DNA of 64,000 nucleotides from Pseudomonas asplenii (GCF_001293465.1 NZ_JSYZ01000017.1:126967-190966), one strand, 5' to 3'; numbered from the stretch's first letter, positions 8,949-18,963 are shown. Notes: generated from the sequence alone by a model not told the origin. Made by a program: numbers and translations.

Positions 8949-8974
8949 GCTGCGGTGAGCTGCTTTGAACCCAT
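8945..8974 (-). other. Nine-codon bridging frame between PLP enzyme and MFS genes
   Basis: A minus-strand frame encoding MGSKQLTAA. Its ATG overlaps the stop of the PLP-enzyme gene as TGATG, its own stop overlaps the MFS ATG as ATGA, and AAAGGAGC lies just before it inside the upstream gene. This layout would pass ribosomes from one gene to the next. The peptide itself need not have a function. Confidence 0.5.
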
Positions 8975-10197
8975 CAACTGCTCCTTTGGTGAGCTGATTC
9001 AAGAAACTCTGTCAGGTGGTCGCAAAATACCCTTATCAGGGAAGGCTCCATATCCGCTCGCAGTGTGATTCTCACCGCAGCTTGGTTCTTTGGCACAACC
9101 GGAAAGAAAACCGCTGACGTAAGAAAACCATTTTCTGCGAGGTATGCCGAAGCCTTGTTTGCCTTAGTCGCATCGCCGACCCGAACGATTCTGATGGGGG
9201 AGGGGCTGAATGCTTGTTCACTGCTGATGAGTGAGTCGAACAGTCGAAGGTTATCCTGCAGTTTTTGCTGGCATTGATTCAGTAGAGCGCTGCGATGGAG
9301 TGCGATTGAGGCTTGTCCTGCGCCTATAGCTGCAACATTCAGGCTTTGGGACCAGTTGCTGGGGCCGCCGTAACGTTGCATCAGGCGTTTTTGCTGCGCA
9401 TCGCCAAACATCGCCAAACCGCCACCGGCTCCGAATGCCTTGCCCAAGGAAGCAACGATAAGGGTATTTTCTCCGAGCTCGTCAATGCTGGACCGAGCGT
9501 GCCCCCAGCCGTGGTGTCCCACTGTGGACAGGGCATGAGAGTCATCCAGATAGAGGAACAGGCCGTAGCGATTCTGAAGATACAGCAGGTTTTTGATATC
9601 CGCGATGCCGCCCATGCTATAGAAGCCATCGGCGATGTAGGCGACACGTTGTCGGCTGCGGCACAGGCTTTCCAATTGATTGATGTCGTTATGCGGTAGA
9701 GTGAGCACCTCGGTTTCGTCCGCACAGACCGCCTTTACATGGTTCATCGAGTAATGGGCAAACCTGTCGAACACCAGGGCAGGAGCCTTGCTTGCGGTGA
9801 ATACCCCTGCCGCCAGTAGCGGGAGAACTCCGGCGCTGGCTGCGCTGCAGGATAGTGTTGCCAGGCAATGACTCTGAAAAAGGCTGGACAGGTCAGCTTC
9901 ATATTCTTCAAGCAGTGACAGCTTGCAACGATTCTTCGAGTTGGCGATACGCAAGGTTCCTGCTCTTGTTATCGCCTGAGTCGCGCCCTTGAGGAGATCG
10001 GGGTGGTAGTCGAGCCCCAGATAGGACGTTGTACAGAAATGATGGAGGTAGCGACCGTACTGATCCTTCAGATAATTCGGCCGCATGACCTCGACATTCA
10101 GGTTGGACAACTTGCTGTCCTGAGAGACATTCCAGTCTTGCTCTGCCGTAGCAACGACTCGTTTGTAGTTGGTATGCAGATTGCGTTGGCTTTCCAT
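8974..10197 (-). CDS. Alpha-oxoamine synthase-like PLP enzyme (product unknown)
   Basis: A 407-residue fold-type I PLP enzyme of the alpha-oxoamine synthase group (BioF, Kbl, HemA, CqsA). These condense an acyl-thioester with an amino acid to give an aminoketone. Visible landmarks are YLDDSHALSTVGHHGWG (DDSH at 218-221, PLP-ring contacts) and ASLGKAFGAGGG with the Schiff-base lysine at 253; YSMGGIADI near 193-201 resembles the YS-GxxAPL part of the family. No biotin, threonine-degradation or heme genes are nearby, so BioF, Kbl and HemA roles are unlikely. The closest analogues by context are CqsA/LqsA autoinducer synthases or small-metabolite enzymes. It is coupled to an MFS exporter, and lower G+C suggests transfer. 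Confidence 0.85.
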   Translation of the reverse strand: MESQRNLHTNYKRVVATAEQDWNVSQDSKLSNLNVEVMRPNYLKDQYGRYLHHFCTTSYLGLDYHPDLLKGATQAITRAGTLRIANSKNRCKLSLLEEYEADLSSLFQSHCLATLSCSAASAGVLPLLAAGVFTASKAPALVFDRFAHYSMNHVKAVCADETEVLTLPHNDINQLESLCRSRQRVAYIADGFYSMGGIADIKNLLYLQNRYGLFLYLDDSHALSTVGHHGWGHARSSIDELGENTLIVASLGKAFGAGGGLAMFGDAQQKRLMQRYGGPSNWSQSLNVAAIGAGQASIALHRSALLNQCQQKLQDNLRLFDSLISSEQAFSPSPIRIVRVGDATKANKASAYLAENGFLTSAVFFPVVPKNQAAVRITLRADMEPSLIRVFCDHLTEFLESAHQRSS

Positions 10198-10352
10198 GCT
10201 GTTGTGCCCCGGTCATGAGTCAGGTTGTAAGCATGGTTGTGATATGTGTTAAGTGTGTATCGGATGTTTCCGGCAGAAAGGAAGGTAGCTTCCCAATGTT
10301 TCAGAATGCTCCCACAAATGGGGCTGGCGATTGAACGGTTTATGATTGCGCT

Positions 10353-10373
10353 CAGCCCATGAGCGCTGGGCTG
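10353..10373. terminator. Hairpin after the GntR gene pair
   Basis: A 7-bp perfect stem (CAGCCCA 10353-10359 with TGGGCTG 10367-10373) lies just past the stop of the minus-strand regulator gene. There is no T-run, so it is a weak terminator at best. It separates the regulators from the PLP-enzyme gene. Confidence 0.35.
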
Positions 10374-10380
10374 CTCTTGC

Positions 10381-11055
10381 TCAGGACCATTGCAAGGCTG
10401 CAAGCCGCTCCAGATAGGCCGTCAATTCCACCATCGCGGTGACCACATCGCCATTCTCCATGGCATTGACGATGGCTTCACGTATACGCCAATCCTCGGT
10501 TCTGGGTGGGTGCTGCATCAGTGCCAATCCGGTCAAAGGCACCAGTTCCTCAAGGAAATGTACCAGTGGCGTATTTCCGGCCATGCGTGCCAGTTCCAGG
10601 TGAAACTCCGTTCCCAGCCTGATGGCAGTTTTCTGCCGGTTGGATTCGCAGCTCTGGCGTTCCCGGGCGACCAGTCCTCGCAGCGATTCCAGCGCCAGAT
10701 CAGTTACCGTTGCACAGACCCGTTCGATAGTGCTGTATTCAGCCATCCGCCGCGCCTGCAGGACCTGGCGTATCTGTTCGGCATCCGGTTGGGCGACGTG
10801 GGCCCGCTGATTCGGGCGGGCGTGGATGATCCGTTGGCGGGTCAGTCGCGTCACCACGCGACGTACCTCGCTGCGGCCGGCGGTGTAGGTGCGCATCAAC
10901 AGCTCCTCGCTCAGCCCTGCGGCGAAGCGTCCTTCGAGAATGTCCTCGAAAACCCGCGTATAGAGGCCGTCGGCGCCCGGCAGTGCCTGCCGGGCATGAG
11001 GCCGCCGGCGCGCGCGGGCGGCGGGGAAGGGCAGAAGTGTCGCTACGCTGTTCAT
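10381..11055 (-). CDS. GntR-family regulator with FCD domain
   Basis: A 224-residue transcription factor. The ATG at 11055 (MNSVATLLPFP) has GGGAGA upstream; the open frame before it overlaps the preceding regulator and is not conserved-looking. A winged helix at roughly residues 30-85 (LYTRVFEDILEGRF ... RSEVRRVVTRLTRQRII) is followed by an all-helical FCD ligand domain with the metal-binding type phrase TEFHLELARMAGNTPL. FCD regulators usually sense organic acids. It lies 25 bp after a second FCD-type regulator on the same strand, an unusual tandem, and 183 bp before the PLP-enzyme gene, which it might control. Confidence 0.85.
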   Translation of the reverse strand: MNSVATLLPFPAARARRRPHARQALPGADGLYTRVFEDILEGRFAAGLSEELLMRTYTAGRSEVRRVVTRLTRQRIIHARPNQRAHVAQPDAEQIRQVLQARRMAEYSTIERVCATVTDLALESLRGLVARERQSCESNRQKTAIRLGTEFHLELARMAGNTPLVHFLEELVPLTGLALMQHPPRTEDWRIREAIVNAMENGDVVTAMVELTAYLERLAALQWS

Positions 11056-11080
11056 GACCGGTCTCCCTTCGAGAGGTGGA

Positions 11081-11791
11081 TTACTGCTCGATACTGCCCG
11101 GATGGTCGTCCGGAATGGTGAGTTCGATGCCCATGCGCAAGCCTTCCTGAAGAATGTGCCGGCGCATTTGCGCACTGGCCAGGGCGCTGTTCTTGTTGCG
11201 GATGGCGCGGACCACGGCTTCGTTTTCCTGCAGGCGTTCGGCCAGGTGCTCCGGCGAGTTGCGCAGGACCTCGGCGCTCTGTTTGAGGGCGTTGCCGGTC
11301 TGTTGCACCACGTTCTGGAATATCGGGTTGGAGGTCAGGGCGAACAGCTCTTCGTGGAAGGCGATGTAGGCGTTCAGCCCGGCCTCGCTGTCGTTGGCCT
11401 CCAGGGCTTCGCGCATGTCCATCAGGGTCAGGCGCAACTGGCCGACTTCCTTGCTGCTGATCGATTGCGCCACCAGACCGACGATGAACGGTTCCAGGGT
11501 GTAGCGCAGTTGCAGGATGTCCTCGAGGCTGGCCTCGGTCATTCCTTCGTGAGCCCGTACGGTTTCTGCAGCACTGTTCAGGACCAGCACGCCCTTGCCG
11601 GGCATGGACCGCACCAGGCCAAGGGTCTCCAGAACGGTGACGGCTTCGCGCAGGCTCGGGCGGCTGATGCCCAGTTGTTCGGCCAGCTCACGCTGGCCCG
11701 GCAGCATCTCGCCCGAGCGCCACTGACCACGGGCCAGGGCGGCGCGGAGTTTTTCCACCACTGAATTGACGACGGTCGATGAGCTGATCAC
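11081..11791 (-). CDS. GntR-family regulator (FadR subfamily, FCD domain)
   Basis: A 236-residue regulator with a clear amino-terminal winged helix: LPGQRELAEQLGISRPSLREAV and ETLGLVRSMPGKGVLVL at about residues 29-71. An FCD effector domain follows, including AYIAFHEELFALTSNP near 143-158 and a histidine in RRHILQEGL near the end, typical of metal-assisted carboxylate sensing. It is 99 bp downstream of a dicarboxylate-type symporter on the same strand, so the symporter is its most likely target. Two GGTCTKACC palindromes in front of the symporter fit the FadR-subfamily operator form GGTnnnACC. Confidence 0.9.
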   Translation of the reverse strand: MISSSTVVNSVVEKLRAALARGQWRSGEMLPGQRELAEQLGISRPSLREAVTVLETLGLVRSMPGKGVLVLNSAAETVRAHEGMTEASLEDILQLRYTLEPFIVGLVAQSISSKEVGQLRLTLMDMREALEANDSEAGLNAYIAFHEELFALTSNPIFQNVVQQTGNALKQSAEVLRNSPEHLAERLQENEAVVRAIRNKNSALASAQMRRHILQEGLRMGIELTIPDDHPGSIEQ

Positions 11792-11890
11792 GGTGCTCTC
11801 CCAGGTGAAGCGGTCAGGTCACGACCCGCAGGCAGCGCCGAGGCGGGCCCTGCCGGGTCGGTACAGGTGCCCTTGCGTGGGCATATCGCA

Positions 11891-13204
<1,314 letters not shown>

Positions 13205-13270
13205 GGGGAGGATCCTGGTCGGCGTTCCTTGTCCGGACCTGTGGCCACGGCATTGGAACTTAATTGTTGT

Positions 13271-13279
13271 GGTCTTACC
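13271..13279. promoter_or_regulatory. Candidate GntR operator 1 (GGTCTTACC)
   Basis: GGTCTTACC, 67 bp upstream of the symporter start, fits the FadR-subfamily pattern GGTnnnACC and matches a second copy 77 bp further on at eight of nine positions. Binding by the adjacent regulator is inferred. Confidence 0.5.
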
Positions 13280-13356
13280 GGTATGTCCAGTGCGGGTTCA
13301 GTCTACGCCCGGATTTTCTGGGATAACAAGCGGTTTTTCGAAAAATTGGTTCGACC

Positions 13357-13365
13357 GGTCTGACC
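13357..13365. promoter_or_regulatory. Candidate GntR operator 2 (GGTCTGACC)
   Basis: GGTCTGACC is a perfect odd palindrome within the symporter promoter region, followed by A to give the typical GGTCTGACCA. With operator 1 it is spaced 86 bp centre to centre, about eight helical turns, which would suit a looping repressor. The rest of 13205-13450 shows no gene. Confidence 0.5.
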
Positions 13366-13450
13366 AGTTATCGCGATGTGCCTTCGCTTCTGCAGGAGCA
13401 GGGCTTGTCTGGGGGCGCTCCTTGAGGGGGCAGGGGATTTTCTTGAGGCG

Positions 13451-13480
13451 AAAAAAAGCCCGGTCATCGCTGACCGGGCT
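13451..13480 (-). terminator. Rho-independent terminator of glyA
   Basis: A 10-bp stem AGCCCGGTCA/TGACCGGGCT (13457-13466 with 13471-13480) with a TCGC loop, followed on the minus strand by seven T residues. It lies 26 bp past the glyA stop. Confidence 0.9.
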
Positions 13481-13506
13481 CTTTCGTGCTGCGTGATGCG
13501 GGCGTA

Positions 13507-14760
13507 TCAGGCGCCGTATACCGGCAGCTTCTTGCAGATGGCCTTGACCTTCTCGCGAACGGCATCGATCACCGCTTCGTTGTTCAGGTCAGCCAGGATG
13601 TCGCAGATCCAGCCAGCCAGCTCGCGGCATTCGGTTTCCTTGAAGCCACGGGTGGTGACAGCCGGGGTACCGAAGCGCAGGCCGGAGGTGATGAACGGCG
13701 AGCGTGGATCGTTCGGCACCGAGTTCTTGTTCACGGTGATGAAGGCCTTGCCCAGGGCGGCATCGGCGTCCTTGCCGGAGATGTCCTGCTTGATCAGCGA
13801 CAGCAGGAACAGGTGGTTCTGGGTACCGCCGGAGACCACGTCGAAGCCGCGGGCGATGAACACTTCGGCCATGGCCTGGGCGTTCTTCACCACTTGTTGC
13901 TGGTAAGCCTTGAACTCAGGCTGCAGCGCTTCCTTGAAGCAGATCGCCTTGGCCGCGATCACGTGCTCCAGTGGGCCGCCCTGGGCGCCCGGGAATACGG
14001 CGGAGTTCAGCTTCTTCTCGATTTCCGGGTTGGCCTTGGCCAGGATCAGGCCGCCACGCGGACCGCGCAGGGTCTTGTGGGTGGTGGTGGTGACCACGTC
14101 GGCGAACGGCACCGGGTTCGGGTAGACGCCAGCGGCGACCAGGCCGGCCACGTGGGCCATGTCGACGAACAGGTAGGCACCGACCTTGTCGGCAATGGCG
14201 CGGAAGCGGGCGAAGTCCAGCACCTGCGAGTAGGCGGAGAAACCGGCCACGATCATTTTCGGCTTGTGCTCGACCGCCAGGCGCTCGACTTCGTCGTAGT
14301 CGATCAGGCCGTTGGCGTCGATGCCGTACTGCACGGCGTTGTACAGCTTGCCGGAGGAGGAAACGCTGGCACCGTGGGTCAGGTGACCGCCGTGGGCCAG
14401 GCTCATGCCCAGGATGGTGTCGCCACCTTGCAGCAGGGCCAGGTAGACAGCGGCGTTGGCCTGGGAACCGGCGTGCGGCTGAACGTTGGCGTAGTCGGCG
14501 CCGAACAGTTCCTTGGCGCGGTCGATAGCCAGTTGCTCAACCACGTCGACGTATTCGCAGCCGCCGTAGTAGCGCTTGCCTGGATAGCCTTCGGCGTACT
14601 TGTTGGTCAGCACCGAACCCTGGGCTTCCATCACCGCGGGGCTGGTGTAGTTTTCCGAGGCGATCAGCTCGATGTGCTCTTCCTGGCGCTGAGCTTCTTG
14701 CTCCATGGCGGCAAAGAGATCGGCGTCGTACTTGGCAATAGTCAAATCACGGCTGAACAT
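13507..14760 (-). CDS. glyA: Serine hydroxymethyltransferase
   Basis: A PLP enzyme of 417 residues that interconverts serine and glycine and charges tetrahydrofolate with a one-carbon unit. The ATG at 14760 (MFSRDLTIAKYD) has GAGGACC upstream and gives the family length; a further upstream start would add 13 non-conserved residues. The PLP-lysine motif VVTTTTHKTLRGPRGG is intact around residues 222-237, and YAEGYPGKRYYGG is present. Pseudomonas genomes usually have more than one copy; by position beside morA this matches the copy called glyA3 in P. aeruginosa. Confidence 0.97.
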   Translation of the reverse strand: MFSRDLTIAKYDADLFAAMEQEAQRQEEHIELIASENYTSPAVMEAQGSVLTNKYAEGYPGKRYYGGCEYVDVVEQLAIDRAKELFGADYANVQPHAGSQANAAVYLALLQGGDTILGMSLAHGGHLTHGASVSSSGKLYNAVQYGIDANGLIDYDEVERLAVEHKPKMIVAGFSAYSQVLDFARFRAIADKVGAYLFVDMAHVAGLVAAGVYPNPVPFADVVTTTTHKTLRGPRGGLILAKANPEIEKKLNSAVFPGAQGGPLEHVIAAKAICFKEALQPEFKAYQQQVVKNAQAMAEVFIARGFDVVSGGTQNHLFLLSLIKQDISGKDADAALGKAFITVNKNSVPNDPRSPFITSGLRFGTPAVTTRGFKETECRELAGWICDILADLNNEAVIDAVREKVKAICKKLPVYGA

Positions 14761-14908
14761 GGCGGTCCTCAAGGATCGGGGGGGCAGAAAGGAGGGCATT
14801 CTAACTCAATGGTCTTTATCTGGCATATGAAAGGGCATCATGTCGCAGATAAGTGGCATTCAGCTTGGATTGGCGGGGGCCATCGCGGGCAGGCAGTTGC
14901 GTAAAACC

Positions 14909-14932
14909 GGTGGGAGCGGGCTTGCCCGCGAA
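14909..14932. repeat. Single REP element
   Basis: The stretch GGTGGGAGCGGGCTTGCCCG (14909-14928) and its GCGA tail is the common fluorescent-Pseudomonas repeat with the short palindrome CGGGCTTGCCCG. It lies between glyA and morA, which point the same way, just after the morA stop side. Confidence 0.7.
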
Positions 14933-14959
14933 TAGCGTCAGCTGTCGCGCCGCGGGCTT

Positions 14960-17900
14960 TCAGTCGAACATGAACAGCGCATCATTGCTGAACTGCGCCT
15001 CGAAGCGGCCCGCCGCCATCGGCCGGCCGAACAGGTAGCCCTGCACCTCGTCGCAGCCGTGTTCACGCAGGAAGTCCAGTTGCTCGTGGGTCTCCACGCC
15101 CTCGGCGATCACCGCCAGGTTCAGGCTGTGGGCCATGGCGATGATCGCCCGGGCGATCTGCGCATCCTGTTCGCCCGACGGCAGGCCGTCGACGAAGGTG
15201 CGGTCGATCTTCAGCACGTCGATAGGGAACTGCTTGAGGTAGTTGAGCGAGGAGTAGCCGGTGCCGAAGTCGTCCACCGCGATGCTCAGGCCCAGGTTCT
15301 TGAGGCCGGCGAGGATCAGCATGGCTTCGCTGACTTCGCGCATCAGGATACTTTCGGTCAGTTCCAGTTCCAGGCACGCCGGCGGCAGGCCGGTGTCGCG
15401 CAGGATGGTGGCGATGCGCGTACCCAACTGGCCGTCGGAGAACTGCCGGGCGGAAATGTTCACCGAAACCTTGGGCACGCGGACCTTGTTCTGGTGCCAG
15501 GTCTTGAGCTGGCGGCAGGCCTCGGCCAGCACCCAGTCGCCGACATCCACCACCAGCCCCAGTTCTTCGAGTACCGGGATGAAGTCACCCGGCGGCACCA
15601 GGCCGCGACGTGGATGGCGCCAGCGCAGCAGTGCTTCGGCACCGGTCAGGCGCTTGCCGTCGCCGCTGAACTGCGGCTGGTAGTAGAGCACGAATTCGTT
15701 CTGTTCCAGGGCGTGGCGCAGGTCGCTTTCCAGCTCCAGGCGCTCCAGGGCGCTGGCGTTCATGTCGGCCTGGTAGAACTGGAAGTTGTTCTTGCCGCGC
15801 TCCTTGGCGTGGTACATCGCGGTATCGGCGTTCTTCATCAGTTGGCTGAGCTCGCTGCCGTCCTGCGGGCTCAGGGCGATACCGATACTGGCGGTGACGA
15901 AGAACTCGCGGCCTTCGAGCACGAACGGCGTGACCAGGCTGGTGAGAATCTGTTCGGCGACGTGAATCGCCCGGTTCAGAGCCATCTCGCGGGTCGCCCG
16001 TGGCTGCAGCAGCAGGGTGAACTCGTCGCCACCCATGCGCGCCACGGTGTCGTCCTCGGCGACGCAGGCCAGCAGGCGGGTGCCCATTTCCTTGAGCATG
16101 CGGTCGCCGGCGGCGTGGCCGAGGGAGTCGTTGATCGGCTTGAAGCGGTCGAGGTCGAGGAACATCAGCACCACCCACGCCTTCTGCCGCTCGGCCTGTT
16201 GCAGCGCGGTGTGCAGGCGGTCCTGGAACAGCGTGCGGTTGGGCAGGTGGGTCAGGGCGTCGTAGTAGGCCAGGCGGTGGATCCGCTGTTCGCTGGCCTT
16301 GCGCTCGCTGATGTCGCTGAAGAAGCACACGTAGCTGGCCAGGTCGCCCTCGTCGTCGAGCACCGCGGTGATGCCGACCCAGGCCGGGTAGTGCTCGCCG
16401 CTGCGGCGCTTGAGCCAGACTTCGCCTTCCCAGGTGTTGTGCTGCTCCAGTTGCTTGAGCACGTAGCGCAGGTGGGCTTCCTGCTGGTCGTCGACGGTAA
16501 GCATGTTGGGCAACTGGTCCAGCACGTCGGACACGGCATAACCGCTGACGCGGCTGAAGGCCTCGTTGGCCTGGACGATGTAGCCGGCCGGGTCGGTGAT
16601 CAGGATCGCCGAGGTCGAGTGCTCGAATACCGTGGCCGCCATGCGCAGGTCTTTCTCCGCCCGGCGTTGCTGGCTGATGTCGCGGCCGACGCCGAGAATG
16701 CCTTCGAACGCGCCGTGCTCGTCCCAGACCAGCACCAGCCGCAGTTCGATCGGGATCTTGCGGCCGTCGGCCCGCAGGCAGTCGAACAGGAACAGCTGGG
16801 TCTGGACCTTGCTGCGCAGTTCGGCCAGTTGTTCGGGTTTGTCCAGGGCCTTGCTGACCCGTTCCATCAGTTGATAGATGCCGGTCAGTTGCGCCGGGTT
16901 GGCGATGGTCGAGTGCCAGCCGTGCTTGAACACCCAGTCGGCGTCATAACCGAGGACGGTCTGCACCGAAGGGCTGACATAGTTCAGCTGCAGCGTGCTG
17001 TCGGTGGAGAAGATCACGTCGCTGATGCTTTCGGCCAGCATTCGGTAGCGTTGTTCGCTGTCGCGCAGCGATTCGCTGGCTTCGATCTGGTCGGTGATGT
17101 CCTTGGCCACGCCGATGATCCGCGTGACCTGGTCGTACTTGTCCCGGGCCAGGGCCTGTTCGCGGATCTCGAAGCGCCGCCACTGGCCGTCGCGGTGGCG
17201 GAAACGCAGCTGGCACTGCAGCAACTGGCTGTAGCCGGCGTGGCGCTGCTGGTGGCGCAGGCGGTGATAATGCTCGGCATCCTCCGGGTGCAGCAGGATC
17301 TCCCAGAAGTATTCGCCCATCTGGTGCAGCTCGCTCTTGCTGTAGCCGAGCGTCTGCCCCAGGTGGTGGTTGCTGAAGATCATCCGCTGGCTGATCACGT
17401 CCTGGACGTAGAGGTGGTCGGGCACCGTCCGGACCACGTCCGACCAGAAGCCTTCGCGTTCGAGCAGCGACAGTTCGATCAGCTTGCGACTGGTGATATC
17501 GCTGATGCTCAGGATCACCGCGTTGTAGTCGCTGGGGTCTTCCGGCAGGCGCAGCACCAGCCACAGGTGCTGGTCCTGGCCGTGGGCATCGGTCTGCTTG
17601 ATTTCCAGTTCCAGCTGGCTCTGCCGGTTGATCAGCGCATCGACCAGCGGATAGCCGATACCGGTGACCTGGCTCGGGCAGCCCTCGATCAGGCAGCTCC
17701 AGGCGCTTTCGCGGGAGTCGACATTGAGCAGGCGCAGCGCGACCAGGTTGATTTCGGTGATGCGCAGTTGTTCGAACAGCAGGCGGCGATGTTGCGGGTC
17801 GTGGGCGACCCACTGCCTGAGGCTTTCGCTGTCGCCCAGTCGATGGTTTTCCAGGAACCCCGGCAGGCTGGAGAGATCGAGAACGCACAGCGCCACGCCG

Positions 17901-18811
17901 GTGCCTTCGAAGATTTCCTGGTAGCGCCGGCGGCCTTCATGCACCTGGCGCTGGCGGCGCCGCATGTTGATCAGCGCCAGCACCGGCAGCATCGACAGGC
18001 CCAGGCCCAGCAGACACTTGCCGATCAGGGCCGGCAGCAGTTCCTCGAGCATCTTGCGCTGGTCGAACAGGCCGCGCAGTTGCCAGTCGCTGTTGGACAG
18101 TGGCGCGATCAGCACGCTGTTGGCCTCGTCATCCGGCTGCAGCACCGACGGCCGCGGACTGATGTCGTTGTGGCGGCTGAGCACGCGATGGTTCAGGCGG
18201 TTTTCGATCACCCAGGTCGGGCGGAATTTCTGTTCGGTCTGGCGGGTCAGGCTCTGGAACAGACTCGGCCCCAGGCGCAGCGCCCAGTAGCCGTTGGTCT
18301 CGCCAGTGGCCTGGCGCAGCAGCAGGTGGACGATCGAGCCATCGTCGTCGTTGGTGAAGTAGTAGGCCTGGGTGCGGTTGCTGTGCCGGACCAGTTCGCT
18401 CAGGTAGTCGATGTCACGGCTGTCGGTGGCGCTGTCGCTGATCAGGTTGCCCTTGATGTCGAACAGGGCGAAGCTCTGGATGGAAGGCAGGGACAGGCGC
18501 AGTTTGCCGAGCAGTTGCTGTTGCTGCTCGGGGGTCTCGGGTTTCTCGAAGATCGGCAGCAGGTTGGCGGCGATCTGCGCATCGAGCTTCATGTTCAGGC
18601 TGATGTGGTCGGCCAGTTCGGCGCTGTAGTCGATACTGTACTGGCGCTGGATCTTGCGGGTCTGCTGGAACTGGTCGATCAGTTGCCAGAACAGTACGGC
18701 GAGCATGAGCAGCACCAGGATCGCCAGAACAGCCTTGATTGTGCCGCGCAGGGGCGTGCCGGACACCTGGCGGGATGCGCGCGCGGACGATGGCGGGTTG
18801 GCGTTGCTCAA
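14960..18811 (-). CDS. morA: MorA: membrane PAS-GGDEF-EAL c-di-GMP protein
   Basis: A 1283-residue inner-membrane protein that makes and/or degrades c-di-GMP. Two helices (about 25-47 and 258-283) enclose a periplasmic sensor region of about 200 residues. Cytoplasmic PAS/PAC modules follow, marked by GVAKDITDQ, GVGRDISQQ and FFSDISERK, then GGDEF (927-931) and EAL (1059-1061). The phosphodiesterase residues are intact (EALLR, NISARQF, ELTES, DDFGTGYSSL). The cyclase motif is intact, but the inhibitory RxxD position reads AEDD, so product inhibition there is probably lost. Position next to glyA and the domain order match P. aeruginosa MorA, which controls motility and biofilm. Confidence 0.9.
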   Translation of the reverse strand: MSNANPPSSARASRQVSGTPLRGTIKAVLAILVLLMLAVLFWQLIDQFQQTRKIQRQYSIDYSAELADHISLNMKLDAQIAANLLPIFEKPETPEQQQQLLGKLRLSLPSIQSFALFDIKGNLISDSATDSRDIDYLSELVRHSNRTQAYYFTNDDDGSIVHLLLRQATGETNGYWALRLGPSLFQSLTRQTEQKFRPTWVIENRLNHRVLSRHNDISPRPSVLQPDDEANSVLIAPLSNSDWQLRGLFDQRKMLEELLPALIGKCLLGLGLSMLPVLALINMRRRQRQVHEGRRRYQEIFEGTGVALCVLDLSSLPGFLENHRLGDSESLRQWVAHDPQHRRLLFEQLRITEINLVALRLLNVDSRESAWSCLIEGCPSQVTGIGYPLVDALINRQSQLELEIKQTDAHGQDQHLWLVLRLPEDPSDYNAVILSISDITSRKLIELSLLEREGFWSDVVRTVPDHLYVQDVISQRMIFSNHHLGQTLGYSKSELHQMGEYFWEILLHPEDAEHYHRLRHQQRHAGYSQLLQCQLRFRHRDGQWRRFEIREQALARDKYDQVTRIIGVAKDITDQIEASESLRDSEQRYRMLAESISDVIFSTDSTLQLNYVSPSVQTVLGYDADWVFKHGWHSTIANPAQLTGIYQLMERVSKALDKPEQLAELRSKVQTQLFLFDCLRADGRKIPIELRLVLVWDEHGAFEGILGVGRDISQQRRAEKDLRMAATVFEHSTSAILITDPAGYIVQANEAFSRVSGYAVSDVLDQLPNMLTVDDQQEAHLRYVLKQLEQHNTWEGEVWLKRRSGEHYPAWVGITAVLDDEGDLASYVCFFSDISERKASEQRIHRLAYYDALTHLPNRTLFQDRLHTALQQAERQKAWVVLMFLDLDRFKPINDSLGHAAGDRMLKEMGTRLLACVAEDDTVARMGGDEFTLLLQPRATREMALNRAIHVAEQILTSLVTPFVLEGREFFVTASIGIALSPQDGSELSQLMKNADTAMYHAKERGKNNFQFYQADMNASALERLELESDLRHALEQNEFVLYYQPQFSGDGKRLTGAEALLRWRHPRRGLVPPGDFIPVLEELGLVVDVGDWVLAEACRQLKTWHQNKVRVPKVSVNISARQFSDGQLGTRIATILRDTGLPPACLELELTESILMREVSEAMLILAGLKNLGLSIAVDDFGTGYSSLNYLKQFPIDVLKIDRTFVDGLPSGEQDAQIARAIIAMAHSLNLAVIAEGVETHEQLDFLREHGCDEVQGYLFGRPMAAGRFEAQFSNDALFMFD

Positions 18812-18947
18812 ACTGTGATCCTGCGGTTGGGCTGGATTGGCGCGACGTGCACTATAAGCCGGACGCCCGAAGGGCGGCTAGCATGCCTTGACTTGTGGCA
18901 AAGTGCCAGCCCTGTTCCGCCCGGTGGTTTGCCCTGGTGCACACATT

Positions 18948-18963
18948 CAGGTAATTTTACCTG
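18948..18963. promoter_or_regulatory. Palindrome between morA and ettA
   Basis: CAGGTAATTTTACCTG, a 7-bp arm palindrome with a TT centre, lies in the 288-bp divergent region 137 bp from each start. It looks like a dimeric regulator site; the binding protein is unknown. Confidence 0.4.

Noticed and set aside
8974..10197. Calling the PLP enzyme BioF or Kbl
   Set aside because: The family resemblance is real, but there are no biotin or threonine-degradation genes nearby, and the lower G+C and exporter coupling point to a special role.
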